DNA of 47,680 bases from Campylobacteraceae bacterium (GCA_027081065.1 JALWLW010000073.1:1-47680), one strand, 5' to 3'; positions 34,193 through 43,903 are shown, counted from the first letter of the stretch. The notes: generated by a model not told the origin, from the letters alone. Numbers and translations: made by a program.

Positions 34193-36874
34193 CTACTTTA
34201 ACTCCCCCCAAGAGTTCCCAATGCTCACCGAACATTCTAAAGGAACTTCAAGCTTCATAATATTTTTCATAATATGTTTAAACTTTTCCCCTACCTCTTC
34301 TACTACTTCTTCTTTGACTTCAAAAATAAGTTCATCATGAATTTGTAAAAGCATTACTCCCTCTATGTTTTCTTCTTTTATGTATGTCTCAATTTCTAGC
34401 ATCGAGAGCTTTATAAGATCAGCTGCACTTCCTTGAAATACAGCATTAACCGATTCACGTAAAAAACCTGCCTTTTGCATACCTGTAGCATTTTCATAGT
34501 TAAAAATTCGTCGTCGCTTTAAAATGGTCTCCACATAACCAATATTTTTGACATCTTCTTGAATTTTGGTTAAAAAATCTTTAATGGTAGGGAAGTTCTC
34601 AAAATATGCGATGATTATCTCTTTGGCTTCTTTACTCGTAATTCCCAATTCATTCGAAAGCTTCTTTGGCCCCATGCCATATAAAATTCCAAAGTTCACC
34701 GACTTTGCATAGCTTCTTTTCGCTACTGCCTCCTCCTCACCAAAGAGTTTAATGGCTGTTGCCATGTGAATGTCTAAGCCATTGTTAAAAGCTTCTAATA
34801 AGGCTTTGTCTTTAGAAAAATGGGCTAAAAGTCTAAGCTCTATTTGAGAGTAGTCAATGCTTAAAAGTTTATAGCCCTCTTTAGCAATAAATGCTTCACG
34901 AACAGAGCGTCCAAGTTCTGAACGCACGGGTATGTTTTGCAAGTTAGGGTCTTTGGAACTTAAACGTCCTGTGGCTGTTCCTGTTTGTAAAAATGAGGTG
35001 TATATGCGATGTTCATCATCTTTCTTTGCCAATTTTAAAAGAGGTTCAGCATAAGTTGAGAGTAATTTTTGAGTACTACGATACTCTAAAATTTTAGGAA
35101 TTACCTCATGCTCACTTTTAAGTGAACTAAGTACTGCCTCATTAGTAGAGTAACCCGTCTTAGTTTTCTTTCCTCCTTTTAGCCCCAAGTTTTGAAACAA
35201 AATAACCCCTAACTGTTGGGTAGACTTAATATTAAACTCTGTCTCACATAAAGCATAAATCTCTTGTGTAAGCTCAGCAATTCGATTGCTTAACATGGCT
35301 TGTAAAGTTTTTAATTTTTCAATGTCTAGTTTAATGCCTCTTTTTTCCATGGCTATTAATGTATTTATAAATGGATATTCAACATTTTTAGCTTCCTCTT
35401 TTAAATGGTCAATTGAAGCTAAGCTCATGGCTTTGTCCAATGCACCATAGAGCATAAAAGTCATCCATGCATCTTCTGCTGCGTAAAAGGTGGCTGTCTC
35501 TATGTCTACGTTTGCAAAGGTTTCCCCTTTTTTTACCAAGGACTTAAACGGCTTCATCTCATAACGGAAAAACTTCTTGGCTAAAGCATCTAGCCCTACT
35601 TTAGAGCCAGGGTTAAGTAACCATGCCATTATCATTGTGTCAGCAAACGGCATGGTCTCTTCTATGCTATGCTGATGATAGAGCAATGAAAAATCAAACT
35701 TTAGGTTCTGTCCAATCACTTTGGCTTTGAGTATAATCTTAATGGCTTCAATTGCATCCTCTATGCGTACTTGGTCGGTTACGCCTAAGTATGAATGAGC
35801 AATAGGGACATAATAGGCTTCTTTTTCATTAAGAGCAAAAGAGAAACCTACCATTTTGTCTTTTTTGGTGTCGAGTCCTGTGGTCTCTGTATCAAAAGCT
35901 ACTAAGGTACTTTCATCTATTTTGTTCACAACGTCAAAAAGCTTCTCTTTATTGTCAAGGCAAATGGCTTCAAAAGCATCTTCCTCCTCTTTTTCCTCTG
36001 GCATATCTGAATCATCTACCCCAACTTTGGCTTTTTCTAACGCTTTTCCCATCTCATAGCGTTCAAAATCATCCATGAGACAAGTAAGATAATTTTTGTC
36101 TTCAAACTCAAAACTCTCTAAATCAAAGTCTTTAAATACATTTTGATTCATGGTCACTAGCTCTCTTGACATAAAAGCAGACTCTTTTGACTCTAAAAGT
36201 TTCTTTTGAATGTTGGGTGTTCCTGCATTTTCTATGTCGGCATAAATGTTTTCTAAAGTATGATACTTGTTAATAAGTTTAGATGCCCCAACTTTACCTA
36301 TTCCTTTTACCCCTGGAACATTATCTGAAGCATCACCTACTATTGCTTGAAAATTTATGAAGTCTTTTGGGTAGACACCAAACTTTTCAAAACACTCTTT
36401 TTCGGTAATCTCTTTTCTTTTTAATGAATCATACATGACCACATGACCATTTTCTATCATTTGGTACAAATCTTTATCGTGAGAAACTATTCTCACTTGT
36501 AAGCCCTGTTCTTTTCCATACTTAGCAAGAGTAGCGATGATATCATCGGCCTCATAACCCTCTTTGGCCAAATTGACAAAACCCATCTCACTTATCCAGT
36601 CAATGGCAATAGGCAATTGCTTTAGCAAGTCTTCTGGTGGGGAGTCTCTATTGGCTTTATAATCAGGATAAATTTCATTTCTAAAAGTTGGTCCTTTTGA
36701 ATCTAATGCAAAAACAATATAGTCTGTAGCATGGTCACGATGTAAGGAGTCTATGAGGTTTACAAAACCAGTTAAGAGTCCTGTAGGAAAACCATCTGAA
36801 TTTTTAAGAGGTGGTAGTGCAAAGTAAGAACGAAAGAAGAAGCCAAAAGTGTCTATGATTGTTAATGTTTTCAA
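34193..36874 (-). CDS. polA: DNA polymerase I
   Basis: Replication and repair polymerase (893 aa) with three domains: 5' nuclease (about 1-270), 3'-5' exonuclease (about 320-500) and family A polymerase (about 510-893). The proofreading residues look intact (FDTETTGLD, GQNLKFDFSLL, YAAEDAWMT). Polymerase motifs are LLSIDYSQIELRLL (about 670-683), the O-helix region RSYAKSVNFGILYGMG, and LLQIHDELIF (about 841). It is first in an operon with the Sua5-like, nagA, aroQ and pepQ genes. Confidence 0.96.
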   Translation of the reverse strand: MKTLTIIDTFGFFFRSYFALPPLKNSDGFPTGLLTGFVNLIDSLHRDHATDYIVFALDSKGPTFRNEIYPDYKANRDSPPEDLLKQLPIAIDWISEMGFVNLAKEGYEADDIIATLAKYGKEQGLQVRIVSHDKDLYQMIENGHVVMYDSLKRKEITEKECFEKFGVYPKDFINFQAIVGDASDNVPGVKGIGKVGASKLINKYHTLENIYADIENAGTPNIQKKLLESKESAFMSRELVTMNQNVFKDFDLESFEFEDKNYLTCLMDDFERYEMGKALEKAKVGVDDSDMPEEKEEEDAFEAICLDNKEKLFDVVNKIDESTLVAFDTETTGLDTKKDKMVGFSFALNEKEAYYVPIAHSYLGVTDQVRIEDAIEAIKIILKAKVIGQNLKFDFSLLYHQHSIEETMPFADTMIMAWLLNPGSKVGLDALAKKFFRYEMKPFKSLVKKGETFANVDIETATFYAAEDAWMTFMLYGALDKAMSLASIDHLKEEAKNVEYPFINTLIAMEKRGIKLDIEKLKTLQAMLSNRIAELTQEIYALCETEFNIKSTQQLGVILFQNLGLKGGKKTKTGYSTNEAVLSSLKSEHEVIPKILEYRSTQKLLSTYAEPLLKLAKKDDEHRIYTSFLQTGTATGRLSSKDPNLQNIPVRSELGRSVREAFIAKEGYKLLSIDYSQIELRLLAHFSKDKALLEAFNNGLDIHMATAIKLFGEEEAVAKRSYAKSVNFGILYGMGPKKLSNELGITSKEAKEIIIAYFENFPTIKDFLTKIQEDVKNIGYVETILKRRRIFNYENATGMQKAGFLRESVNAVFQGSAADLIKLSMLEIETYIKEENIEGVMLLQIHDELIFEVKEEVVEEVGEKFKHIMKNIMKLEVPLECSVSIGNSWGELK

Positions 36875-36880
36875 AATATG

Positions 36881-36946
36881 AAGCCTAATTATTTTATAAC
36901 AAAATTTTATCTAATTCTCTGTTATAGGCTTATTTATAAAAGCCTA
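36881..36946. repeat. Alternating inverted heptamers upstream of polA
   Basis: AAGCCTA at 36881-36887, its complement TAGGCTT at 36925-36931 and AAGCCTA again at 36940-36946 lie between polA and the divergent membrane-protein gene. The middle copy could pair with either outer one, giving two mutually exclusive hairpins in a polA leader, or the copies may be protein-binding sites. Confidence 0.35.
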
Positions 36947-36979
36947 AAATTTTCTTTATTAAATTTAATTTTATTAAAG

Positions 36980-36985
36980 TATAAT
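36980..36985 (+). promoter_or_regulatory. Probable -10 box for the 123-aa membrane protein gene
   Basis: TATAAT at 36980-36985 lies 40 nt before the ATG at 37026 in AT-rich sequence; AAGGA (37016-37020) is the ribosome site. Confidence 0.4.
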
Positions 36986-37025
36986 AATATTTTAATATTA
37001 TATTAATAAATAGTTAAGGAACTTC

Positions 37026-37397
37026 ATGACAAATACACACGATCCATATTTGAATACTGCTCGAAGAACCCTTAATGAAGAAAGAATTAAATTACGTAAA
37101 GAGAAACTTCAAAATAGACGAGCACAAAAAAGAGGATTTTTATCGCAAAATGTTATCTTAAGTAATTATATTTATTTACCAGAAGGATTTAAAAATCTTT
37201 TTCTTTTCATTCTCTTTATTTCTATACCTTATCTAGTTGGAACATTAGTCATATTAGGACTATTGATGTTAGATGCTTTTAAATTTAATAATAATTTTAG
37301 TCTGGACTCATTTATGTTAACTTGGACAATTGGTTATGAAAGTATTGCTATTATGCTACTCATACTCATTACAAAAAATGCTTTTACTTTTCGATAA
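37026..37397 (+). CDS. Two-helix membrane protein of unknown function (123 aa)
   Basis: I do not recognise this protein. A highly basic N-terminal 45 residues (rich in Arg and Lys, for example RKEKLQNRRAQKRG) precedes two hydrophobic helices (about residues 57-80 and 97-118). The basic part should be cytoplasmic. AAGGA is five bases before the ATG. It is a single plus-strand gene between two minus-strand operons, convergent with dusB by eight bases. Confidence 0.7.
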   Translation: MTNTHDPYLNTARRTLNEERIKLRKEKLQNRRAQKRGFLSQNVILSNYIYLPEGFKNLFLFILFISIPYLVGTLVILGLLMLDAFKFNNNFSLDSFMLTWTIGYESIAIMLLILITKNAFTFR

Positions 37398-37405
37398 ATA
37401 TATGA

Positions 37406-38371
37406 CTAATAACTATACTCTTGTCCAAAAAATTCTTCGGTAATAGTCCTCATTTCAGCTACATCTTCAATACGATTTACTAAATCTCTAAATTTTGATG
37501 CCCCTTGATAACCAGCTTTAGAGTAAGTATGAAGATGTTTTCTAAAGATTAATGCTCCATGTACTCCATAATGTTCTATCATTTGGTCAAAATGTTCTAA
37601 CACTACTTCTTTAACCAATGATGATGTAACTTCAGCACTCCCTTCTCCATTTAGATAATTTTTCATAAGTTGAAACATCCAAGGTCGACCAACAGCTCCA
37701 CGACCAACCATCACACCAGCTGCACCAGTATGTTCTAAAACCCATTTTGCTTTTTGTGGACTATCAATATCTCCATTGGCAAAGACAGGTATCTTCACAG
37801 CTTTAACTATCTCTTTAATTGCATCATAATCAACAGCTGCTTTATATCTTCCAGCTCTAGTACGTCCATGTACAGCAATAAAGTCAGCTCCATTATCTTC
37901 ACAAAGTTTGGCTTGTTCAATATGATTTTTTTCATTAAATCCCAAACGCATTTTTACAGAAGTATACTCTTTATTAGAATACCTTTTAATTGTTTGTATG
38001 GTTTTAGCCATTTGAGGTAGGTCAGTTAATAAAGAAGAGCCTTGTAGGTTGTTAACTACTTTAGGTGCAGGACAACCACAATTTAAATCAATTATATCTA
38101 CTCCATCACGCTCATTAATCAATTCTACAGCCTTCTGAACAACGCCCAAATCTGAACCTGCTATTTGTATGCTATAGGGAGTTTCGAGTTCATTTTTCTC
38201 TAGCATTTTAAAAGTTTTTTTACTTTTAAATGCCAAAGCATTAGAGCTTATCATCTCTGAAACAGTAAAGTCTGCTCCAAATTTTTTAACAACGGAACGA
38301 AAAGGAAGATCTGTAAACCCTGCTAGAGGAGCTAGAGCAAACAGTGGTTTGGAAAAGTCTAAAGTAGGCAC
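37406..38371 (-). CDS. dusB: tRNA-dihydrouridine synthase
   Basis: Flavin-dependent enzyme reducing uridines in tRNA. The FMN barrel start is LAPLAGFTDLPFR, the catalytic cysteine is Cys100 in DLNCGCPAPKV, and HGRTRAGRYKAAVDY and GRGAVGRPWMF are further signature stretches. Length of 321 aa is typical. It is the last gene of the accD operon, matching the C. jejuni Cj0123c position. The subfamily (DusB) is inferred from these motifs and is less certain than the enzyme class. Confidence 0.9.
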   Translation of the reverse strand: MPTLDFSKPLFALAPLAGFTDLPFRSVVKKFGADFTVSEMISSNALAFKSKKTFKMLEKNELETPYSIQIAGSDLGVVQKAVELINERDGVDIIDLNCGCPAPKVVNNLQGSSLLTDLPQMAKTIQTIKRYSNKEYTSVKMRLGFNEKNHIEQAKLCEDNGADFIAVHGRTRAGRYKAAVDYDAIKEIVKAVKIPVFANGDIDSPQKAKWVLEHTGAAGVMVGRGAVGRPWMFQLMKNYLNGEGSAEVTSSLVKEVVLEHFDQMIEHYGVHGALIFRKHLHTYSKAGYQGASKFRDLVNRIEDVAEMRTITEEFFGQEYSY

Positions 38372-38389
38372 TAAAATAAATACCTAATT

Positions 38390-39430
38390 TTACGCATCAC
38401 AAATATGACGAATATTCATTAAATCTGTAATTTTATATTTTTTATGTTCTTTCTTTAAGTCAAAAAGAGCTCTAAAACGTTTAAAATCATTTTCATCATG
38501 CTCTCTTAAATATTCACCTGCTTTTTCAATCATCTCATAGTCAAACAATAAGTATAAATAAGCAATTTGAGCATCAGGATACTTTCCTTCATACTCTCGC
38601 CATAACTTTAGATTTTCATCTGGTGAGAGTTCATTCATCATTAAAGTTGCAATTTGTAAATAGTCAGCACATTTTAATTTTGACTCAAGTGCAACAATAA
38701 ACTCATCTAAAATATCTTTAGTTAGACCCAAATCCTCTTCTTTCCCTATACGAGAAAGTAAAAGGAAAAAACTCTCTTTATTATAAAGCTTAATATATTT
38801 TCGAGCTTTTACAAAATTTGTTTTTAAAGAGAATAAGCGTAATGCTTCCTTAAAAATTTCTTCACTATAAGATTCTTTTGCCTGTAAAACTTCTTCTGCA
38901 AAAGCACTATCTTTTTGTAAACGATTCATTAAGTTTTTAATAACAAGTGGATTAGTATTTGACAAAACTCTATCAAGTTTATGTACTTTTAAATCAACAT
39001 ACTCTCCACGATTAATTTCAGTTATTAAAGTTAATGCACCTCTTAATTTATCTGATATATCATCAATTGCACCATCAACATTGACAGAAGAAACAGATAA
39101 TAATGAAGCTGTCTGTTTTAAAATAGGCAAATTAAATTTATGTGCTTTAGGCTCATTCAAAAGTGACCAATAAAGGGCATCATCAAGACTTGCTGTATCT
39201 TTTTCCCACTTTTTAAATTTAAAAAAGTTTTTTGTCCCATAAAATATCATATGAATTGCTGATGCAATCATTAACGCTAACATAGGTAACACTACCCATA
39301 CAGCAATGGGTAAACTAATAGATAGACCAAATTCATTAATACTATAATTAGTAGGATTAATGGTATAAACAAAAATACCTACAATAGACATTAATATAAT
39401 TGAGGCCACCAGATACAAACCTAAACGCAT
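38390..39430 (-). CDS. Conserved Campylobacterota membrane protein (346 aa)
   Basis: Two N-terminal transmembrane helices (about residues 4-24 and 36-59) are followed by a long helical cytoplasmic region with repeat-like helices (for example FAEEVLQAKESYSEEIFKEA and DAQIAYLYLLFDYEMIEKAG). It occupies the place of Cj0124c in the conserved block with dksA and dusB. I know no defined function. TPR-like helical repeats in the C-terminal part are possible, but not clear enough to call. Confidence 0.78.
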   Translation of the reverse strand: MRLGLYLVASIILMSIVGIFVYTINPTNYSINEFGLSISLPIAVWVVLPMLALMIASAIHMIFYGTKNFFKFKKWEKDTASLDDALYWSLLNEPKAHKFNLPILKQTASLLSVSSVNVDGAIDDISDKLRGALTLITEINRGEYVDLKVHKLDRVLSNTNPLVIKNLMNRLQKDSAFAEEVLQAKESYSEEIFKEALRLFSLKTNFVKARKYIKLYNKESFFLLLSRIGKEEDLGLTKDILDEFIVALESKLKCADYLQIATLMMNELSPDENLKLWREYEGKYPDAQIAYLYLLFDYEMIEKAGEYLREHDENDFKRFRALFDLKKEHKKYKITDLMNIRHICDA

Positions 39431-39447
39431 ATATACTCCTTAAAATA

Positions 39448-39804
39448 TTACTCTTGTGATTTTTCTATAACTTCTCTACAGGTAATGCAATATCGTGCGA
39501 AGTTTTTTACTTTCAAGCGTTCAATGTTAATGTCATCTCCACACATATCACACTCACCGTAAGTTTTATCTTTTATTCTATCTAAAGCTAGTTCAATTTC
39601 TCCTAATTCTTTAGATTGTTGACCCAAAATAGCATTATCAACAGCTGTTTCTAATGACATTGACGCATAATCAGCCTCATCTTTGAGTTCATTGTGTCTC
39701 ATTCCATTCATCTCTCCAGATGTTGCATTTAAATTTGTTTCTATTTGTAATTTTCTCTCTTCTAATGCTGTTTTAAAAAAGTTTATTTCTGTTGTATTTA
39801 ACAT
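39448..39804 (-). CDS. dksA: DksA/TraR-family RNA polymerase-binding protein
   Basis: Regulator that enters the RNA polymerase secondary channel and works with ppGpp. The acidic coiled-coil tip has the DxxDxA motif D42-EA-D45-Y-A47. The C4 zinc finger is C85-DM-C88 and C106-IT-C109. At 118 residues it is the compact form found in Campylobacter. It lies 19 nt after rlmH in an operon with accD. Confidence 0.92.
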   Translation of the reverse strand: MLNTTEINFFKTALEERKLQIETNLNATSGEMNGMRHNELKDEADYASMSLETAVDNAILGQQSKELGEIELALDRIKDKTYGECDMCGDDINIERLKVKNFARYCITCREVIEKSQE

Positions 39805-39823
39805 GTTATCGATTCTCCTGATA

Positions 39824-40285
39824 TTATTTATGGTATGGATGATTATTTAAGATTGTTAAACCTCTAAAAATCTGTTCCAGTAGTACCACTTTTGCCAACT
39901 TATGTGACATCGTAATTTTACCCAAAGAAATAGCCTTATTACATTGCTTCAAAAAATGCTCTTCAAGCCCATAAGCTCCACCAATGAAGAAGTTTACTAC
40001 CCCTCTATCCTTAAGCAAGTTTGAAAATTGGAAACTATCCAACTCTTTGGAACTTGGGTCTAACGATATATTGTATGCCCCACCTAAATGTTGTTCTAAT
40101 GCTAATGTATATGATTTTTGTGAGGCTTCTGTGGAAATATCATGTGCTTTATTAATTTCTTTAGTATAAATTTCAAAAACTTCCACTTTCGCAAAAGGTT
40201 TTGCTATTTTTATATAATGTTCAATCAATGGTGTATAAAGTTTATCTTTGGATTTTTTATCCACAATATAAATATTAATTTTCAT
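39824..40285 (-). CDS. rlmH: 23S rRNA pseudouridine-1915 N3-methyltransferase
   Basis: SPOUT methyltransferase that modifies helix 69 of 23S rRNA. The C-terminal knot motifs FFIGGAYGLEE and SLGKITMSHKLAKVVLLEQ with the terminal NNHPYHK are diagnostic. Length is normal (153 aa). It starts three bases after the accD stop codon, so translation is probably coupled. Confidence 0.94.
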   Translation of the reverse strand: MKINIYIVDKKSKDKLYTPLIEHYIKIAKPFAKVEVFEIYTKEINKAHDISTEASQKSYTLALEQHLGGAYNISLDPSSKELDSFQFSNLLKDRGVVNFFIGGAYGLEEHFLKQCNKAISLGKITMSHKLAKVVLLEQIFRGLTILNNHPYHK

Positions 40286-40288
40286 AAA

Positions 40289-41143
40289 CTAAACGACTTT
40301 AGGATTATCCTCTAAAAATAATTTCATAAGTCCAGCAATCGTATTTTTCATATCATTTCTATCAACAATCATGTCTATAAGTCCATGTTCAAGAAGAAAT
40401 TCTGAACGTTGAAAACCTTCAGGTAAATCAACCCCAACTGTTTGCTTAATAACCCGTTGCCCTGCAAATCCAATTAATGCTCCTGGTTCAGCAATGATGA
40501 TGTCACCTAGCATTGCAAAAGAAGCAGAAACACCACCCATAGTTGGATCAGTTAATAAAGAGATAAAAGGTAGACCCTTTAAATGTAATTTATTTAGTGC
40601 TGCTGAAGTTTTAGACATTTGAAGCAATGAAAACGTACTCTCTTGCATTCTAGCTCCACCTGACGCAGAAATGATTATAAACCCACACTTCTTTTCAATG
40701 GCACGGTTAATAGAGCGCACAATCTTCTCACCCTCAACCGAACCTAAACTACCTCCCATGAAAGAGAAGTCAAAAATTACTAATTCTGTCTCCATCCCAT
40801 TAATTGTACAAGAACCAGCAACAACAGAAGAAGTTTTACCTGTTTTTGCTTTGGCTTCATCTAAACGTTTTTTATAAGATTTTTTATCAGTAAACTTTAA
40901 AGGGTCAATAGGTGCTAAAGTTTTATCATGCTCCACAAATGAGCCTTCATCACATAAAAAATCCTGACGTTTTTGAGCATTAATTCTAAAATGATGATTA
41001 CACTTAGGACAGACAGAACATTTTGCATCTATCTCTTTATAATACATCAGTGCTAAACACTTTGGACATTTAATCCAATTACTCTGCTCATCTTTGGTAT
41101 CTGCACTACTCATCATATTAGAAAAAATATTTGCAAAATTCAT
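40289..41143 (-). CDS. accD: Acetyl-CoA carboxylase carboxyltransferase subunit beta
   Basis: Carboxyltransferase beta subunit of fatty-acid synthesis, making malonyl-CoA with AccA. The N-terminal zinc ribbon is C26-PK-C29 and C45-PK-C48. The carboxyltransferase core has ISASGGARMQES, PTMGGVSASFAMLGD and EPGALIGFAGQRV. Length of 284 aa is normal. It heads the conserved accD-rlmH-dksA-membrane protein-dusB operon. Confidence 0.95.
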   Translation of the reverse strand: MNFANIFSNMMSSADTKDEQSNWIKCPKCLALMYYKEIDAKCSVCPKCNHHFRINAQKRQDFLCDEGSFVEHDKTLAPIDPLKFTDKKSYKKRLDEAKAKTGKTSSVVAGSCTINGMETELVIFDFSFMGGSLGSVEGEKIVRSINRAIEKKCGFIIISASGGARMQESTFSLLQMSKTSAALNKLHLKGLPFISLLTDPTMGGVSASFAMLGDIIIAEPGALIGFAGQRVIKQTVGVDLPEGFQRSEFLLEHGLIDMIVDRNDMKNTIAGLMKLFLEDNPKVV

Positions 41144-41213
41144 TCTAGATTCTCTCCGATAACTTTAATTATTTAAAAGAATAATACCATAATATAATGA
41201 AGTAAAAAAGTTC

Positions 41214-41939
41214 TTATCTCTTTTTTAAAATTTTTTCAGTTTCAGTGGCAATAAAATTAGCATGTTTTAAAAAGAAAAAATGATCACCCTCTAAAGGATA
41301 GAACATAGAGTCCTCAATAAGCCCAGCAATCTTTTCACCTGTATAGAGTGGTGTTGCTGTGTCCTCTATGCCCCAAAAACAAAGGGCTCTACTTTTTGAC
41401 TTTGCAAATTCATCTTCAAAATCTTCATCAACCACATTTTTAAATGTCTCATACATCTCATATGACATACCTTGTGCATCGGGGGCCACAAAGAGTTCAC
41501 GTATGCGTTTAAATCCTAAAGGTTTTAAGAGTTTAAAAGTAGCAATCTTAATTTTAATTGACCATGGTTTTTCGGTAACTACTCCAGCTGATGAGAGAAG
41601 TAGTAAATATTCTGTATTAAGCAAGGTGGCGACTTTTCCCCCAAAAGAGTGTCCCATGGCAACTAAAGGCTCAACATTTAAACTTTCTAAAAACAATTGA
41701 ACAATTTTTCCATAATCCTGCGTTGTTAATATCAGCTCATTACTACTTGCACCAAAACCTGGCATATCTAAGTAAATATGCTTAAACGCTTTAAACTCTT
41801 TGGAGAATGCTTGTTTCATAATCTCTTTGTTTGAACCCCAACCATGAAGTACTACAATAGCCTTTTGTTCATGGGGATTGATGACTTCATAACTCAATTT
41901 AAATTTTGTATTTTTATAATCTATCTCTTTTGCTGCCAT
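41214..41939 (-). CDS. Alpha/beta hydrolase
   Basis: Serine hydrolase of the alpha/beta fold (241 aa). The oxyanion loop is VVLHGWGSN, the nucleophile elbow is G-H-Ser98-F-G, the acid is likely in FWGIEDTATPL and the histidine in LEGDHFFFLKH. No signal peptide is visible, so it should be cytoplasmic. Substrate is unknown. It follows a lipoprotein gene by one base and may share its transcript. Confidence 0.86.
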   Translation of the reverse strand: MAAKEIDYKNTKFKLSYEVINPHEQKAIVVLHGWGSNKEIMKQAFSKEFKAFKHIYLDMPGFGASSNELILTTQDYGKIVQLFLESLNVEPLVAMGHSFGGKVATLLNTEYLLLLSSAGVVTEKPWSIKIKIATFKLLKPLGFKRIRELFVAPDAQGMSYEMYETFKNVVDEDFEDEFAKSKSRALCFWGIEDTATPLYTGEKIAGLIEDSMFYPLEGDHFFFLKHANFIATETEKILKKR

Positions 41940-41940
41940 T

Positions 41941-42735
41941 TTACTTACTCTCTTTTTTACTATAATTAGGTTGACACTTTTTACACTTATAATATTCTAT
42001 TTCTAAACGTTGTTCTTTTAAAACTTCTTTGTTTCCATCAGATGCCAATAAAGCTTTATATTTTTTAACTAAAGGATAGAATTTTTTATCTTTAGGTACT
42101 GACAAAGCGACCAGTTTCTCAATAATAACTCCATGTACCAACAATGAAAAAATCTCTTTAGTATTCATATGTTGCTTACTATTTTCATCTTTAATTTTAC
42201 CATTAGAACTAACCCATTGAGTACAACCATGTTCTAAATTATTCAAATACCTTAAAAGCAATAAAGATTGCAATATATCCCCCTCAGGCTCACTCTCTTC
42301 AAACTGTAAATTATCCCAATATCGACGGTCACCACATAATGCTAAATATTTATCATTTTCTAAAATATTTTTAAAACTTTTAGATTGTTTTTTAGACCAA
42401 AGTTTTTTATGTTTTTTATATATCTTTTGTAAAGCTTTTTTCTCCCAATCAAAAGCATCTAAATACTTAATAACGACTTTTGTTTTATCTTTACCTACTT
42501 TGTCTTTTTCAAAATAAAGCTCATCATCAAAAATATTAACAATAACCTCTCCCTCTTCAATATCATCTCTACTCGTCTTCTCTTTAATCTTTTTAGCAGG
42601 AGTCGTATTCGTTGTAATATTTTTATCACTAACTTTTTTCAAAATTTTTGTCTCATTTTTTTCTAATTTTGGTTCATTTAAAACACAACCAGAAAAAATA
42701 AATAGACTTATTAATACCATTAAACCATATCTCAC
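41941..42735 (-). CDS. Putative lipoprotein of unknown function
   Basis: Exported lipoprotein: the signal peptide (residues 1-16) ends in the lipobox FSGC at Cys17. The mature part is lysine-rich (264 aa overall), with a variable linker and then a helical domain; it ends in YYKCKKCQPNY, a CxxC pair. I recognise no family. It overlaps the flavoprotein gene upstream by four bases and precedes the hydrolase by one base, suggesting a three-gene transcript. Confidence 0.75.
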   Translation of the reverse strand: MRYGLMVLISLFIFSGCVLNEPKLEKNETKILKKVSDKNITTNTTPAKKIKEKTSRDDIEEGEVIVNIFDDELYFEKDKVGKDKTKVVIKYLDAFDWEKKALQKIYKKHKKLWSKKQSKSFKNILENDKYLALCGDRRYWDNLQFEESEPEGDILQSLLLLRYLNNLEHGCTQWVSSNGKIKDENSKQHMNTKEIFSLLVHGVIIEKLVALSVPKDKKFYPLVKKYKALLASDGNKEVLKEQRLEIEYYKCKKCQPNYSKKESK

Positions 42736-43871
42736 GCTAATCCTTTAGCACAAACATAAGCCGACGAAAATGCCCATTGAAAATTATAGCCACCAAGCTC
42801 TCCTGTTACGTCCAAAACTTCTCCTAAAAAGTAAAGCCCCTTAACCTTTGAACTCATCATTGATGAAGCATCAATATCGTTTAACATCACCCCTCCTTTA
42901 GTTACCTCAGCCTTGCTATAACCAAAAGTACCAGCAGGTGCAAAACTATAGGACTTAAAAGTCTCTATTTTTGCCCACTCCTCAGAACTTAATTTAACAC
43001 AAGCTTTATCTTTAATATTAAGTTTATCTAAAAAAGTTTTAGCTACTCTTGAAGCCAAACCCAAAACACGTGAAACGTTTTTTTTAGATGACTTTAAAGC
43101 GTTTATATTTAACGTAGGCATAAAATCAATCTCTATCTTCCCTTTACTCCAATAAAGCGAAGCATCTAACACAGCAGGACCAGAGATGCCTTTATGAGCA
43201 AATAGTAAAGAACCCTCTATCTCTTTCTCTCCTACTTTTATCTTAACCTCAGTCGCAATTCCACTTAACTCTTTCAAGAAAAACTGCTCAGGTTGCACGG
43301 TAAATCCCACCAGTCCTGCAGTTAGTGTTGAGACTTCATGCCCAAAACTTTTAGCAATCTCATAACCAATACTTGTCGCCCCCAATTTAGGAAATGAAAG
43401 CCCCCCAGTTGCTACAACAACATTATTGGCTTTAATCTTTCCCTTAGAAGTAAAAACCTCAAAGCCATCGGCTACTTTTTCAACTTTCTCTATGCTTGTA
43501 TTTAATGCTATATTTCGAGAAGAAATCTCTTTTTGAAAAACATCAACCAACTCTTTAGCCGAACTTTTACAAAAGTACTGATGATTTTTCCTTACAATGG
43601 GTTCAAGTTTACGCTCACTCAACCAAGCCAACAAAGCATATTGGTCAAATCGCTTAATCACATTACGAACAAACCGTTGCTCTCCTAAAAAGTTTGTAGA
43701 TTTTACATTACCATTAGTAATATTACATCGCCCCCCACCCGAGACTAAAATTTTTGCCCCTATTTTTGAGTTATTGTCTATTATTAAAAAATCTCTCTTT
43801 TTAAGTAATGAGCCAAGCATCAATCCACTCGCTCCTGCACCTAATATTACTATGTCTGCTTCTTTTTTCAT
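42732..43871 (-). CDS. YhiN/HI0933-family flavoprotein, second paralog
   Basis: FAD-dependent oxidoreductase of the same family as the gene at 29803 (379 aa). Motifs are VILGAGASGLMLGSLL, GGGRCNITN, VATGGLSFPKLGAT and GLYFLGEVLDVTGELGGYN. The sequence differs widely from the first paralog, so the two probably diverged early. Physiological substrate is unknown. The gene starts 32 nt after the porin stop codon and overlaps the lipoprotein gene. Confidence 0.87.
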   Translation of the reverse strand: MKKEADIVILGAGASGLMLGSLLKKRDFLIIDNNSKIGAKILVSGGGRCNITNGNVKSTNFLGEQRFVRNVIKRFDQYALLAWLSERKLEPIVRKNHQYFCKSSAKELVDVFQKEISSRNIALNTSIEKVEKVADGFEVFTSKGKIKANNVVVATGGLSFPKLGATSIGYEIAKSFGHEVSTLTAGLVGFTVQPEQFFLKELSGIATEVKIKVGEKEIEGSLLFAHKGISGPAVLDASLYWSKGKIEIDFMPTLNINALKSSKKNVSRVLGLASRVAKTFLDKLNIKDKACVKLSSEEWAKIETFKSYSFAPAGTFGYSKAEVTKGGVMLNDIDASSMMSSKVKGLYFLGEVLDVTGELGGYNFQWAFSSAYVCAKGLA

Positions 43872-43903
43872 GGTGGGATTATAGCATATTAGAGTTTTTC
43901 TCT

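Noticed and set aside
34191..34235. Extended start of the Sua5-like protein within polA
   Set aside because: The extra residues lie over the polA C-terminus and match nothing in the family; the ATG at 34190 gives the usual N-terminus.
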